A DNA stretch of 64,000 nt from Amycolatopsis tolypomycina (GCF_900105945.1 NZ_FNSO01000003.1:744001-808000); one strand, 5' to 3'; numbered from the stretch's first letter, positions 1 to 9,235 are shown. Notes: generated from the sequence alone by a model not told the origin. Program-made: numbers and translations.

Positions 1-150
1 TCCCAGATCCCCGACATCCTCACCTGGATCGGCGCCCACACGACGCCGCCGGCCCCGGCGGGCCGCAAGGTCGACACCACCGGCGGGGTGCAGCCGTGGC
101 CGCTGCCCCGGTCGGGCGCGGCCGGTGCCCTGGCGGACACCGACCAGTAG
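1..150 (+). CDS. C-terminal end of an unidentified protein (truncated by window edge)
   Basis: Frame 1 is open from the first base to a TAG at 148-150, giving 49 residues. The tail is rich in Pro, Ala and Thr and shows no recognisable motif. It converges with the minus-strand gene that ends six bases downstream. The family cannot be named from this fragment. Confidence 0.5.
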   Translation, partial: SQIPDILTWIGAHTTPPAPAGRKVDTTGGVQPWPLPRSGAAGALADTDQ

Positions 151-155
151 CCGGC

Positions 156-1055
156 TCAGCGGCCGCCGGCAGCTTCGCCGCTGCCCAGCAGCGTCGAGAC
201 GATTTCCGTGACCCGCCGCGAGCCGGTCGCGTAGTCCACCTTGGAGGGGTGCTCGGACAGCACCACCACGATCCTGTTGCCGACCACGCCCGAGGTGTGC
301 AGCATCCGCGTCGGCCGGCAGCACGACCAGCCCTGCTTCACCAGCCACTCCTGTCCCTTGGCGGCGTCCGGGATGCCGAAGTACTGCCGGAAGCCGTCGG
401 ACCCGCGCTCGGTGGCGTCGCGCAGGGCGTTCAGGATCGTCGTGGACTTGCGGTCCAGCAGGTACCGGTAGATCTTCACGACGTCCGCCGCGGTGATGCG
501 CGTGTCGCCCCAGCGGCCGGCGTCCTCGGGCGGCCGGGTGCCGGCGAGGCCCAGGTTCCTGGCCCAGCGCGTGACGATCGCCGGCCCGCCGTAGGCCGAC
601 CAGAACCGGCTCGCGAGGTCGTCGTCGCTGCGGGACAGCATCCGCTGCACATCCGCCGCGGGACCGCCCTGTTCGAGTGCGGAAAGCGCAATCAGCAGCT
701 TGACGATCGACGCGGAGGTGTAGCCGCGGTCCGCGCGCACCGAGACGGTCGTCTTGCCGCTGTCCCGGTCGAAGACGACGACGCTGGCGGTGCCGTCCCG
801 CATGATCTTGTCCAGCTTTCCGGCGTCCACCTCGACCGGATCGGCCTTCGTCGACGGCGTCGGCGTCGGCGTGGCGGACGTCGCCGTCGGCTCGGTCTTG
901 GCTGCCGGAGCCGACGTCGCGGGCGGCGTCGTCGCGATCTCCGTGACTGCGATCGGCTGGGTGGCGGCGGCGTCGCTGTGACTCGCCGTCACCACCACGG
1001 CGCCGATCGCCCCCAGGCACAGCCCCACCAGGAAGATGCCGCTCAGCTTGCGCAT
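156..1055 (-). CDS. Secreted or membrane-anchored serine hydrolase, beta-lactamase-like
   Basis: About 299 residues. The N-terminus is a signal peptide or anchor (MRKLSGIFLVG followed by a hydrophobic run to about residue 25), then a Pro/Thr/Ala-rich linker to about residue 75. The C-terminal domain has the active-site tetrad S116-I-V-K119 of class A beta-lactamase/PBP-like enzymes, a SDDDLAS stretch where an SDN-type motif would lie, and a late KQG resembling the KTG box. Start: the frame is open further upstream to 1163, but the ATG at 1055 directly precedes the signal sequence. The substrate is unknown; the variant second and third motifs make true beta-lactamase activity uncertain. Confidence 0.7.
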   Translation of the reverse strand: MRKLSGIFLVGLCLGAIGAVVVTASHSDAAATQPIAVTEIATTPPATSAPAAKTEPTATSATPTPTPSTKADPVEVDAGKLDKIMRDGTASVVVFDRDSGKTTVSVRADRGYTSASIVKLLIALSALEQGGPAADVQRMLSRSDDDLASRFWSAYGGPAIVTRWARNLGLAGTRPPEDAGRWGDTRITAADVVKIYRYLLDRKSTTILNALRDATERGSDGFRQYFGIPDAAKGQEWLVKQGWSCCRPTRMLHTSGVVGNRIVVVLSEHPSKVDYATGSRRVTEIVSTLLGSGEAAGGR

Positions 1056-1245
1056 GACCTGGATTGCCGGGAAGGCCGCGCGCTGTTCGCCCGAACGGGT
1101 CGGTTTGTGGGATAGGTCTCGAACAGGCCCCGATCCGGGAACGCACCGGGGCCCTGCGGGCAAGCGCCTTCGTTTCGCTCACCGTGTTCGCGGGGTACCC
1201 CAGCGCGGTGACGGTCGTCACCACCCGCTGGGAAGGACTGGAGTC

Positions 1246-1878
1246 ATGGTTCACGCGAAAGGCGCCCGCATCCGCGTCCGCGGCCTGCAGCCGGCGCAGG
1301 TGCTGGCCGGACTGGCCGGGATCGCGTTCCTCGTCGTCGGCATCATCGGTTTTTCAAGGACGGGCTTCGGCAACTTCGCCGGCCACCACGACGCCGGGTT
1401 CTGGCGGTTTTCCGCCAACCCGCTGATGAGCCTGGTCCGCGTCGTGACCGGCGTGGTCGGCCTGCTGCTGGCGTTCGGCTCGGGCCGCGCACGGACGTTC
1501 GGCTGGCTGCTGTTCATCGGCTACGGCCTGCTGTTCGTGTGGGGCCTGATGATCGACGGCCTCATTTCGACCAACCCCTTCGCCACGGCCGGCAACCCGA
1601 TGGATCTCGAGCCCGCCGACACGTGGCTGCACCTCGGCGTCGCCGCGCTCGGCCTGCTGATCGCGGTCCTGCCGGCCCGCCGCACCATCCTGCTGCCCGA
1701 GGACGAGACGGCCGACGAGCCGACGGTGGTCGAGCAGCGCACCGACCGCCCGGCCGTCGACCGCACCGACGACCGGGTTGCGGATGAACCGCGCCGCCGG
1801 TCGTTCCTGCGTCGTGACCACAAAGGGCGAGGCCCGGAGGTCACTCGCGAAGAGCGTCCGCCGGGCCTCGCCCACTAG
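1246..1878 (+). CDS. DUF4383-type membrane protein
   Basis: About 210 residues starting at the ATG preceded by a purine-rich GGAAGGA site. Four hydrophobic segments span about residues 15-35, 60-80, 85-105 and 125-145, with the Gly/Phe-rich loop (FGNFAGHHD) typical of the actinobacterial DUF4383 family. The C-terminal 60 residues are charged and cytoplasmic-looking (many Asp, Arg and Glu). The function of the family is unknown. The last 50 bases contain a perfect inverted repeat, annotated separately. Confidence 0.75.
   Translation: MVHAKGARIRVRGLQPAQVLAGLAGIAFLVVGIIGFSRTGFGNFAGHHDAGFWRFSANPLMSLVRVVTGVVGLLLAFGSGRARTFGWLLFIGYGLLFVWGLMIDGLISTNPFATAGNPMDLEPADTWLHLGVAALGLLIAVLPARRTILLPEDETADEPTVVEQRTDRPAVDRTDDRVADEPRRRSFLRRDHKGRGPEVTREERPPGLAH
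1825..1873. terminator. Perfect 13-bp inverted repeat, putative bidirectional terminator inside the 3' coding end
   Basis: GGGCGAGGCCCGG at 1825-1837 is matched exactly by CCGGGCCTCGCCC at 1861-1873 with a 23-base loop. It sits between two convergent genes (DUF4383 ending at 1878, lipoprotein ending at 1894) and lies within the last codons of the first. There is no U-tract, as is usual in GC-rich actinobacteria. Confidence 0.55.
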
Positions 1879-1893
1879 GGGGTTCGGGGTGGT

Positions 1894-2904
1894 TCAGTAG
1901 GTGGTGCCACCGGCACCCGAGGAGTCTTTGGTCCCCGCGCCGGCCGGCGCCTGCTGCTGCTGGCCGGACGCGGTGGCCGGGTTGCTGCCGAGCTTGCAGC
2001 CGGCGGGCTCGATGACGAACCAGGTGCCGTTGACGCCCTGACCGTTCGCATCGCCCGGCTTGGTGTCCTTCGAGAAGGTGTAGACGGGCCACCCGCCGAC
2101 GGTCACCTGCTCGGTGCCGTCCTGCCGCTTGATGCTGCCGAGCAGCTTCGAGTCGATGCCCTGCAGTTCGACCTTGCCGTTCGAGAGCACCGGCGGCCAG
2201 GTCTTGGCGCAGTCACCGTTGCAGGCGGAGGCCTTCTTCTTGGTGTCCTTCTGGAACAGGTAGAGCGTCATCCCGTTCTGGTCGACGATGGCGTCCCCGA
2301 GGCCGTCGATCTTGCTGGCGCTCAGCTTCACGCCACCGGCTTCGGACCCGGCCGCGGCGGCCTGCCCGGCCTTCCCGCCCTTGGCGTTCGCCGCGTACCA
2401 GGCGCCACCGACGCCCTGGCCGGTCGCATCGCCGGGCTTGGTGTCCTTGGCGTAGCGGTAGAGCGCCCACCCACCGACGGTGATCTGCTCGGTCCCGTCG
2501 GACCGGGTCACCTTGCCGACCTCGTTCTTGTCGACACCCTGGACTTGCACATCCCCGGTGGCCAACATGGGCGGCCAGGCCTTGGCGCAGTCACCGTCGC
2601 AGTTCGACTTCGGCGGCTTCGCGGTGTCCTTGTCGAACCGGTAGAGGGTCATCCCGTTCTGGTCGGTGAGCACCTGCCCGACATCAGCCACATCGGCGAC
2701 GACCAGTTTGGTTTCGTTCGAAGCCGGAGCGGCGTTGCCGACCTGGCCGTTGTTGGCGCCATTGGCGGCCTGGCCGCCCCCGGTCCCACCAGCCGCCGCA
2801 GGAGCGACAACGGGCTGAGCAGTCTCGACACCCGAGCAAGCGGTGAGCACTGCCAGCCCGGCTGCCGCCGCGGCGACGGAGACGGCGATGCGCGTGCGAA
2901 GCAT
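1894..2904 (-). CDS. Lipoprotein with two secreted COG4315-type repeats
   Basis: 336 residues. A lipobox (LTAC at residues 20-23) follows a classic signal peptide, so the protein is probably anchored on the outer face of the membrane. After a Gly/Asn/Ala-rich linker come two copies of the about 100-residue repeat of the Lipoprotein_15 family, each with the pattern DQNGMTLY, a Lys/Asp-rich stretch, a CxGDCAxxWPP motif and a later GGWxxYxxxKDTKPGDA motif. Each repeat keeps a Cys pair. A Gln-rich tail ends the protein. The biochemical role of the family is not established. Confidence 0.85.
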   Translation of the reverse strand: MLRTRIAVSVAAAAAGLAVLTACSGVETAQPVVAPAAAGGTGGGQAANGANNGQVGNAAPASNETKLVVADVADVGQVLTDQNGMTLYRFDKDTAKPPKSNCDGDCAKAWPPMLATGDVQVQGVDKNEVGKVTRSDGTEQITVGGWALYRYAKDTKPGDATGQGVGGAWYAANAKGGKAGQAAAAGSEAGGVKLSASKIDGLGDAIVDQNGMTLYLFQKDTKKKASACNGDCAKTWPPVLSNGKVELQGIDSKLLGSIKRQDGTEQVTVGGWPVYTFSKDTKPGDANGQGVNGTWFVIEPAGCKLGSNPATASGQQQQAPAGAGTKDSSGAGGTTY

Positions 2905-3407
2905 GGAAGTTCTCCTTGTGTCCGTTGGGGTTTCCCGCCGCTCGGTGCGGCTGCCTGATACCCACTACACGGACCCCCGGCGGAGGCGGTTCAAAGTATT
3001 TTCGCCGGGGTTGGGGAGGGGCCGGCCGGCGCTGACGGCCTCGGCGCCGGGGCGGCCCGGACACGGGCGGGTGCTGACCGGTGCTGACACGGGCGGGCGC
3101 TGGCCGGCGCTGACCGGCCCGGTCGTGCGTGTGGCGCCAGCTCGGCCGCGCGTGCGGCGCCGACCGGCCCAGCCGTGCGTGGTCCGGCGCCGATGCTCGG
3201 CAGAGCGGAGGCCGTTCAGGCCGCGGTGCTGCGGCTCCAGCCGCGCCCGGCCATCCTGCGTCGCCGGGCCGCGTTATGTCGGTTCCGCCGCGCACGGTCG
3301 CGCGGGCCGGCGTCGACCGGCTTGGCCGAGCGCGCGCGTCGACCGAGTGTGCTGCCGGTCGCCGTGTTGCCGGCTCCAGCCGCGCCCGTCCCGACAGTGG
3401 CGTCCCG
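2905..3407. other. Non-coding GC-rich gap with short imperfect repeats
   Basis: No convincing gene is seen. From about 3010 to 3200 there are many imperfect copies of short words such as GGCGCTGACCGG and CGGGCGGGTGCTG. The AT-richer patch around 2990-3002 lies upstream of the minus-strand lipoprotein and may hold its promoter. Confidence 0.4.
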
Positions 3408-4832
3408 CTACGCCGAGCCGTCCGGCTCCGGGCCGCCGCCACTGCCGAGGGCGTGGTCGACCAGGTCGGCCGCCGCGCCGGTGTAGCCCGCCGGGTCGAG
3501 CAGGTCGTCCAGGGCCGTCGGCGTCAGCACGTCGGTGATGGCCGGCAGCTCGTCCAGGACGTCCCGGAGCGGCCGGTCCTCGCGCACCGCCCGCCGGGAT
3601 GCCTCGCCCAGCAGCTCCTTCGCCTCGGCTTTGCCGAGCAGCGGCGCGAGCACGGCGGAGAGCCGCTCCGACACGATCAACCCGTGCGTCGACGCCACGT
3701 TCGCCCGCATCCGGCCGGGCTCCGCGGTGAGCCCGCGCGCCAGCTCGGCGGCCGTGTGCGCGGCGCCGCCGGTCAGCCGGAGGCACTCGCGGACCAGCTG
3801 CCACTCGGCGTGCCAGACCCCCGCCGACCGTTCGTCCTCGGCGAGCATCGACTGCGTGACCCCCGCGGCCAGCACCGGCACCTGCAGCGCGGCCGAGCGG
3901 ATCAGCGTCGCCAGCACCGGGTTCCGCTTGTGCGGCATCGCCGACGAACCGCCCCGCCCATCGGCGGACGGCTCGGCGACCTCGCCCAGCTCGGTCCGGC
4001 TGAGCGTCGCGACGTCGACGGCCAGCTTCCCCAGCGCCCCGGCGGTGAACGCCAGCGCCCCGGCGAGGTCGGCGACCGGCGTCCGCAGCGTGTGCCACGG
4101 CAGCACCGGCACGGCCAGCCCGGTCTCCTCGGCGAACGCGGCGGTCAGCCGTTCGGCATAGTCGCCCCCGCCCCCGCCCCCGCCCGCCTCGCCGGCCAGG
4201 CGCGCGTACTCGAGGTACGCCGCCAGCGTTCCGGCCGCGCCGCCCAGCGAGACCGGCAGCCCGCCGTCGAGCACGCCGCGGATGCGGACGGCCGCGTCCA
4301 GCACCAGCTGCCGCCAGCCCGCGGCCTTGAGCCCGAACGTCGTCGGCACCGCGTGCGCCGTCAGCGTCCGGCCGGCCATGGTCGTGTGCCGGTGCGCGCG
4401 GGCCAGCCCGGACAGCGCCTCGGCCGTCGCGTCGAGGTCGGCGGCGAGCGGCCGCAGCGTCCGGTCGGCGACCAGCATCATCGCGGTGTCGAAGATGTCC
4501 TGGCTGGTCGAGCCGCGGTGGACGTACTCGGCCGCACCGGGCGCGAGCTCGCCGACGGCCGACGTCAGCGCCTTCACCAGGCCGACGACGGGGTTCGCGG
4601 TCGCCCGCGCCCCTCGTGCCAGCTCGACGACGTCGATCCGCGCGCTTCCGGCGGCCTGCGTGATCGCCTCCGCGGCCTCCGGTGGCACCGTCCCGAGCCG
4701 CGCCTGCGCTCTCGCGAGCGCCGCCTCGGCGTCGAGCATCGCGCGCAACCAGGCTTCGTCGCCGGTCGACGCTTCGGCCGGCGTACCGGCCCGTACCGGG
4801 GACAGCAATCCGGAGTCGGGGTCGACGGTCAT
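3408..4832 (-). CDS. pcaB: 3-carboxy-cis,cis-muconate cycloisomerase
   Basis: 474 residues of the fumarase/aspartase/adenylosuccinate lyase superfamily. It shows the HRGSTSQDIFDTA segment, the GRTLTAHAVPTTFGLKAAGW segment diagnostic of PcaB, and the superfamily signature GSSAMPHKRNP with the catalytic-loop serine. PcaB lactonises 3-carboxymuconate in the protocatechuate branch of the beta-ketoadipate pathway. Start: ATG at 4832 rather than the longer frame, because the upstream part is shared with the divergent promoter region. A run of seven glycines before DYAERL is an unusual low-complexity insertion. No other pca genes are in view. Confidence 0.85.
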   Translation of the reverse strand: MTVDPDSGLLSPVRAGTPAEASTGDEAWLRAMLDAEAALARAQARLGTVPPEAAEAITQAAGSARIDVVELARGARATANPVVGLVKALTSAVGELAPGAAEYVHRGSTSQDIFDTAMMLVADRTLRPLAADLDATAEALSGLARAHRHTTMAGRTLTAHAVPTTFGLKAAGWRQLVLDAAVRIRGVLDGGLPVSLGGAAGTLAAYLEYARLAGEAGGGGGGGDYAERLTAAFAEETGLAVPVLPWHTLRTPVADLAGALAFTAGALGKLAVDVATLSRTELGEVAEPSADGRGGSSAMPHKRNPVLATLIRSAALQVPVLAAGVTQSMLAEDERSAGVWHAEWQLVRECLRLTGGAAHTAAELARGLTAEPGRMRANVASTHGLIVSERLSAVLAPLLGKAEAKELLGEASRRAVREDRPLRDVLDELPAITDVLTPTALDDLLDPAGYTGAAADLVDHALGSGGGPEPDGSA

Positions 4833-4900
4833 GGCGTCAGCATCGCACGCATCCGCCCTCACCGACGGCCGGACGACCGGGTCTGGCACGCTCACGCGCC

Positions 4901-5542
4901 ATGACCAGCGCCCCGTCCGCCGAGGACACAGCCGGCTCCGCAACCCGGGGAATCGCCGCCGAGCGGCTGACCTTCTTCTCGGACGCCGTCGTCGCCATCG
5001 CGATCACGCTGCTCGCGCTCGAGCTGCCGCTGCCGGAGGGCGCCACCAGCGCCGAACTGCTGCGGTCACTCGGTCATCACCAGTCCGAATACGTCTCCTT
5101 CCTGATCAGCTTCATCGTCATCGGCGGCCACTGGCGCGCCCACCACCGCCTGTTCAACTACGTCACCACGCTCGGCGGCGGACTCGCCCGGCTCACCTTC
5201 GGCTGGCTCCTGATGCAGGTGATCATGCCGTTCGCCACGAAGGTGATCGCCGAAGACGGAGCGTTCGAATTCCGCTTCGTCTTCTACGCCGTTGTGCAGA
5301 TTGTCGCGCTGACGTTGTTCCTCCTCATGGCCTGGCAGATCCAGCGGAACCACCTGTACCGCGTGGACACCCCACCGGAGCTCTTCGGCGCGGTGTACCG
5401 CGGAATCGGCGCGATGGCCGTCGCGTTCGCCGTCTCGATTCCGGTCGCCTTCTTCACGCACTGGGCCTACGCGTGCTGGCTCGTCGTTCCGTTCGTGGTC
5501 AACCTCCGTTCCCGCGTCCGCCGCCGGACGGCCGACGCCTGA
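4901..5542 (+). CDS. TMEM175-family membrane protein (DUF1211), probable potassium channel
   Basis: 213 residues with six hydrophobic segments. The first carries the family hallmark FSDAVVAIAITLL, where the FSD triplet contributes to the pore in characterised members. Bacterial TMEM175 proteins are K+-permeable tetrameric channels. It is divergent from pcaB (68 bases between the starts) and convergent with the DinB-fold gene just four bases downstream. The start ATG immediately precedes a short hydrophilic leader. Confidence 0.8.
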   Translation: MTSAPSAEDTAGSATRGIAAERLTFFSDAVVAIAITLLALELPLPEGATSAELLRSLGHHQSEYVSFLISFIVIGGHWRAHHRLFNYVTTLGGGLARLTFGWLLMQVIMPFATKVIAEDGAFEFRFVFYAVVQIVALTLFLLMAWQIQRNHLYRVDTPPELFGAVYRGIGAMAVAFAVSIPVAFFTHWAYACWLVVPFVVNLRSRVRRRTADA

Positions 5543-5546
5543 GCCG

Positions 5547-6089
5547 TCATTCGCCCGTCGCGCCGTCGATCCGCTCGCGGATCAGGTCGGCGTGGCCGAC
5601 GTGGCGCGCGTACTCGCCGATCATCCGCAGCAGCACCCAGCGCAGGGTGAACGGTTCGCCGGTGCTGCGCCGGATCCCGGTTTGCTCGAGTGAGCCGGCC
5701 GCGACGATCTCGCGTGCGTGCTCGCATTCCGCGTGCCACAAGGCGAACGCCTCGTCGACGTCACCGTCCAGTTCGTTGAAGTCCTGCTCCGGGTCGTCGT
5801 CGGAGTAGTAGAGGATCGGGACGTCTTCGCCCGCGAACTGCATCCGGAACCACCAGCGTTCGCAGCCGGTGAGGTGCCGCAGCAGCCCGTGCAGGGTCAA
5901 TGTGGACGGTGGTACCGAGCGTTCGGACAGTTGCGCCGGCTCCAGGCCGGCGCACTTCAGCTCGAAGGTGCGCCGGTAGTAGTCGAGGGTTTCGGTGAGC
6001 GCCTGGCGCTCGTCGGCGACCGGCGCCGGGTCGGTTCTGGCGCTGGTCAGGCGGGGCGTGAGCACCGCCGGGAGGGTGTGTTCGGTCAT
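5547..6089 (-). CDS. DinB-fold / DUF664 family protein
   Basis: 180 residues. The pattern is that of a four-helix DinB-like protein: LTLHGLLRHLTGCERWWFR in the middle and EYARHVGHADLIRERIDG at the end. Conserved His residues in the two motifs (HGLLRHLT and HVGHADL) probably bind a divalent metal. Related actinobacterial proteins are mycothiol-dependent transferases or uncharacterised. The start ATG at 6089 gives the full-length family product. Confidence 0.8.
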   Translation of the reverse strand: MTEHTLPAVLTPRLTSARTDPAPVADERQALTETLDYYRRTFELKCAGLEPAQLSERSVPPSTLTLHGLLRHLTGCERWWFRMQFAGEDVPILYYSDDDPEQDFNELDGDVDEAFALWHAECEHAREIVAAGSLEQTGIRRSTGEPFTLRWVLLRMIGEYARHVGHADLIRERIDGATGE

Positions 6090-6300
6090 GTGCGGAGCGT
6101 GCCACAGGGGTCCGACAATTTTCGGCTCGGTGCTGCGGTCGGTGACCGGGCAACTGGGTGAAAGCCCAGTTCAGGCACGGTTTGACGAACCCGGTAACGA
6201 ATTTTGAGGAGCGGCGATCTGATCTTCGTCACCCTGCTGCGCGCGCCCAGTTTCACCGGTCGGAGCGGCACCCCTCGGTTCGAACCAGGAGATCACGAAT

Positions 6301-7149
6301 ATGCAGCGAACCGGACGAAGAACCGCTCTGCTGGCCGCGCTGACGACCGCGGCCCTGTGCGCGGCCCCCGCCGTTGCGTCCGCGGCCCCGCCGGCGAGCA
6401 CGGTCGACGTCAGCGCGACCACCGTGCGCGCGGGCACCACGTTCACGGTCACCGAGCAGCTGACCAACCCGACGGACTTCACGGTCACGGGCGCGAAGGC
6501 GGCGCTCTACGTGAAGGAGAAGCCGATCGCCGACGTGGTCGACCTGGTGTCCTGCACCGGGGCGATCGCGCCGTGCGCGCCGTACCTCAGCAGCTTCCGC
6601 GGCGGCGTCGGCGACGTGGGTGCGGGCGAAAGCCGGAAGGTGACGTTCACCCTGCGCGTCAAGGACGACGTCGCCCCCGGCCAGTTCACGCTCCAGCACC
6701 AGTTCGCCGGCGACAACTACGCGTTCGGCGTGGAAGACGGCCCGGCCGTCACGATCGCCCCGCCGGACGAGGCCGACGTCAAGGTCGCGCTGACCGCCAC
6801 TCCGCGCGCCGGCCTGGTCGCCCGGGTCGACTACGTGATCAAGGTGTCGAACACCGGCCCGGCCACCGCGACCGGCGTCCGCGTGACGGCCAACGCGGGC
6901 ACTGGCCGCACGATCGTCTCGGCAACGGGCTGCACCCGCTCCGGCACGACCCTGAACTGCGCGATCGGCACCCTGGCCCCGGGCGCGTCGGCCACGGCGA
7001 AGTTCACGTCGGAAGGCGGCCTCTTCGCATGGGGCGCGTTCACGGCGACGGCCCAGCGGTCGGCGAGCGCACCGGCCGACCCCGATGCGGCCAACGACAA
7101 GGCGTCGAAGAAGTGCACCGCTTACACGGGCTTGTTCGTGCAGTGCTGA
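6301..7149 (+). CDS. Secreted DUF11-type protein
   Basis: 282 residues with a Sec signal peptide (cleavage near AVASAAPP, residue about 28). Two Ig-like beta domains follow: residues about 30-150 and a C-terminal DUF11-like repeat about 155-260 with the typical DVKVALTATPRAG and VSNTGPATATGVRV phrases. Cys pairs suggest disulphides, including one in the extreme tail. A GGAGAT ribosome site lies before the ATG. The role is unknown, probably at the cell surface. Confidence 0.75.
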   Translation: MQRTGRRTALLAALTTAALCAAPAVASAAPPASTVDVSATTVRAGTTFTVTEQLTNPTDFTVTGAKAALYVKEKPIADVVDLVSCTGAIAPCAPYLSSFRGGVGDVGAGESRKVTFTLRVKDDVAPGQFTLQHQFAGDNYAFGVEDGPAVTIAPPDEADVKVALTATPRAGLVARVDYVIKVSNTGPATATGVRVTANAGTGRTIVSATGCTRSGTTLNCAIGTLAPGASATAKFTSEGGLFAWGAFTATAQRSASAPADPDAANDKASKKCTAYTGLFVQC

Positions 7150-7210
7150 CGGCGTGACGCGCGGGGCCCGGCCGGGCTCCGCGCGTCCGTCCACGTTCGT
7201 CCACAGAGGA

Positions 7211-7689
7211 TCAGAGCGCGAACGCCGCCGAGCGCGCGTGGCGCCGCACCGCGTCGGCGGTCTCGTCGAGGGACTGCACGGTCGTGTCCATGACGTGGCG
7301 TTCCAGCCCGCCGAACGCGCCGACCTCGGCGTAAATGCTCTTCAACGGTTCCACCTCCGTGAGTTCCGCCGGGCCGCGGGCGGTCACCCTCGCGAGGGTG
7401 ACATCGAGGCTCGGCCGGAGCACGACGTAGTAGAGGTCCAGACCGTCCGCTTCGCAGCGTCTCGGAACGGCTCAAGCGCCCACGGACCGACAACACCGTC
7501 GAGCACGACGTTGTTCTGCCGGTCGGCCTCGGGCAGGTAGGGCGGCACGAGCCCTGTCCGGATCCAGGCGTAGAAGCTGTCGGTGTGCAGGTGCACGGTC
7601 GGCCGCGGCGCACCTGCGGCGATCACCCGTGCAACGCTCGACTTCCCGGCGCCGGGTGGCCCGGTGAGGATCAGCAGTGAACCAGGCAT
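7211..7689 (-). pseudogene. P-loop kinase/phosphotransferase-like gene with a one-base frameshift
   Basis: The first half (from the ATG at 7689) begins LLILTGPPGAGKSSVARV, a clear Walker A kinase start like chloramphenicol phosphotransferase or gluconate kinase-type proteins. The second half, in another frame, starts with YYVVLRPSLDVTLARV and ends ARSAAFAL. Joining them at about 7447 by restoring one G in the CGGAC stretch gives one continuous protein of about 160 residues with the expected order. This is either a real one-base deletion or a sequencing error. The gene is single and faces the tRNA. Confidence 0.7.
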
Positions 7690-7791
7690 GGAGGCATCAT
7701 GGCCAGCCTGCCTGCGGGAAGCCAGGCTCGGGAGCGCCAGCCGGACCCGGTGTGCAAGCGCCCGACCGGCACCTGGCTAAACTGGGGGCGC

Positions 7792-7864
7792 GGGCCGTTA
7801 GCTCAATTGGTAGAGCTGCGGACTTTTAATCCGTAGGTTCTGGGTTCGAGCCCCAGGCGGCCCA
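7792..7864 (+). tRNA. tRNA-Lys (UUU)
   Basis: Acceptor GGGCCGT (7792-7798) pairs with GCGGCCC (7857-7863) through one G-T pair. The D arm, an anticodon loop with TTT, and the T arm CTGGG-TTCGAGC-CCCAG are all complete. The discriminator is A; CCA is not encoded. Downstream the gene content becomes accessory, so this gene is a candidate integration site. Confidence 0.95.
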
Positions 7865-8137
7865 CTACCGTTTGACCGTTTGACCTGCACGTTTGCCGAG
7901 CATGTGGGCACTTTTGCTGTTGTAAATGGGTGCTGGGGGCTCCGTTGCGTCTCCGTTCTCACTGGCGTGCTGGACGACGGTGAGCCGACGTGCCGTCCAC
8001 CCCGGTTGTCCTTGTCATGTCCAACCGAACATTGCGGGTCCGGGGCTGGTTTGCGGTCGTCGACGGACGAAGCCTGCCGTGCATTGCCCTCGGCGCCGAG
8101 GGCTGATCTGGTCGCTTGTAGGCCGTCACCTGGGCAT
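7865..8137. other. Gap after tRNA-Lys; short direct repeats, no firm gene
   Basis: A tandem ACCGTTTG repeat lies at about 7866-7883 directly after the tRNA. On the minus strand an open stretch ends in TVKR and a TAG at the repeat, but it has no start and no recognisable domain. It may be the tail of a decayed gene. No integrase is seen here. Confidence 0.3.
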
Positions 8138-9235
8138 TTAGCCTTGTGGCGAATTCCCACAGCCGGACTCGTGCTGGGTGGTTGTGGAGATCTCGTTCTC
8201 CCGGCTGGTCTTGTATTTGGCCCGCCGGTGCAGCAGGTCGTACTGGCACCGCAACTCATGAGCCTGGTCCTCGTACTCACGCTTCGCCGCAAGGAACGGC
8301 CGGACGCTTTCGCTGTAGTGGCGCAGGTCGTCCTGCTCTAGCGAACCGTCGCGGAACGCCGTCCAGAACACCAGCGTCGCCGAGACGACCGTGACCAGCG
8401 CGACCAGCACCGCCAGCAACACGGCCAGGCCGTTCATCCCGGACAGCACGCCCTCGGCGTAGACCCGGACGAACATCACCACACCCCTCAATCCGGCCAG
8501 CAGCCCGATCGTGGCCAGGCTCAGCTTCGAACCGCTCGACACCTTCGCCCAGTCCAGCTGGCGCCGGTGGTTCTTGTTCTGGCGCAGGTTGTGCCCGAGG
8601 TAGTGCAACGCCGTCGCGGCGCCGCCGGTCGCGAGCACCGAGATGACAACACTGATCGCCAGTGGCAGCCCGACGGGGTTGCTCCAGTCGATGTTGAACA
8701 GCGAACTCGCCAGCCACAGCATGATCGGCAGGTCCACGACGACCACCGTGAGCAGGGTCAGCACCCGGGCCAGCCGGCCGACGCGCCGGTGGCGCAGGCT
8801 CCCGCGCAGCTGTTCCAGCTCGATCAGCCGGTCGATCAGCTCGGCGCGGGCCTGGGCCTCGCCAACGGTCAGGTTCTGGCCGTGCGGGCCCACCACGTGC
8901 CCGTCCAGCGCCCGGGCGGCTCGGTAGTCAAGCTCCTGGACCCGGGCCAGGAGCAGGTCGCCCGCCGGGGTTTCGCCGCGGGGCCGCGGCTTGGGCAGGG
9001 GCAGGTTGCGCGTTTGGTCGGTGCTGGTCATGGCCGCTTGGGGAGGAACGTCCTGGTCCGCAATGTTCTGCGGTTCGTGGTGATCGTGCACCAGGTGGAG
9101 TTCGGCGTCGTCTGTGTCGTCACTGAGCTGGGAGAGGTTGTAGGCGTCGGACACCGAGCGGTCGTAGGCGTTGTTGAGCCCCGACAGCCAGGCATCGAAC
9201 TCGCTGTCGCTGGCCTTCGAAGGATCGTCAACCAC
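8138..9235 (-). CDS. Four-TM membrane protein with long cytoplasmic N-terminus, partner of ECF sigma factor
   Basis: 365 residues from a GTG start with a strong GAAAGGGGG site. The first 150 residues are acidic and hydrophilic (SDSEFDAWLSGLNNAYDRS at the start). Four hydrophobic helices follow in pairs, at about 155-205 and 230-295, then a basic, possibly coiled C-terminal tail. Its start overlaps the end of the sigma-factor gene by eight bases, so the two are translationally coupled. The arrangement suggests a membrane regulator of the sigma factor, but it lacks a visible HxxxCxxC zinc anti-sigma motif. That role is inference. Confidence 0.65.
   Translation of the reverse strand: MVDDPSKASDSEFDAWLSGLNNAYDRSVSDAYNLSQLSDDTDDAELHLVHDHHEPQNIADQDVPPQAAMTSTDQTRNLPLPKPRPRGETPAGDLLLARVQELDYRAARALDGHVVGPHGQNLTVGEAQARAELIDRLIELEQLRGSLRHRRVGRLARVLTLLTVVVVDLPIMLWLASSLFNIDWSNPVGLPLAISVVISVLATGGAATALHYLGHNLRQNKNHRRQLDWAKVSSGSKLSLATIGLLAGLRGVVMFVRVYAEGVLSGMNGLAVLLAVLVALVTVVSATLVFWTAFRDGSLEQDDLRHYSESVRPFLAAKREYEDQAHELRCQYDLLHRRAKYKTSRENEISTTTQHESGCGNSPQG

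Noticed and set aside
3010..3400. Tandem repeat array or CRISPR-like element
   Set aside because: The repeats are short, imperfect and irregularly spaced; they fit GC-rich low-complexity DNA.
3129..4904. Long plus-strand open frame of 591 codons
   Set aside because: It is the mirror of the pcaB gene, very rich in Arg, Gly and Pro, with no domain; typical shadow in GC-rich DNA.
7792..8300. Integrase gene adjoining tRNA-Lys
   Set aside because: Looked for a tyrosine recombinase signature (R..HxxR..Y) on both strands; none was found. The minus-strand frame crossing the tRNA has only the text produced by translating the tRNA.
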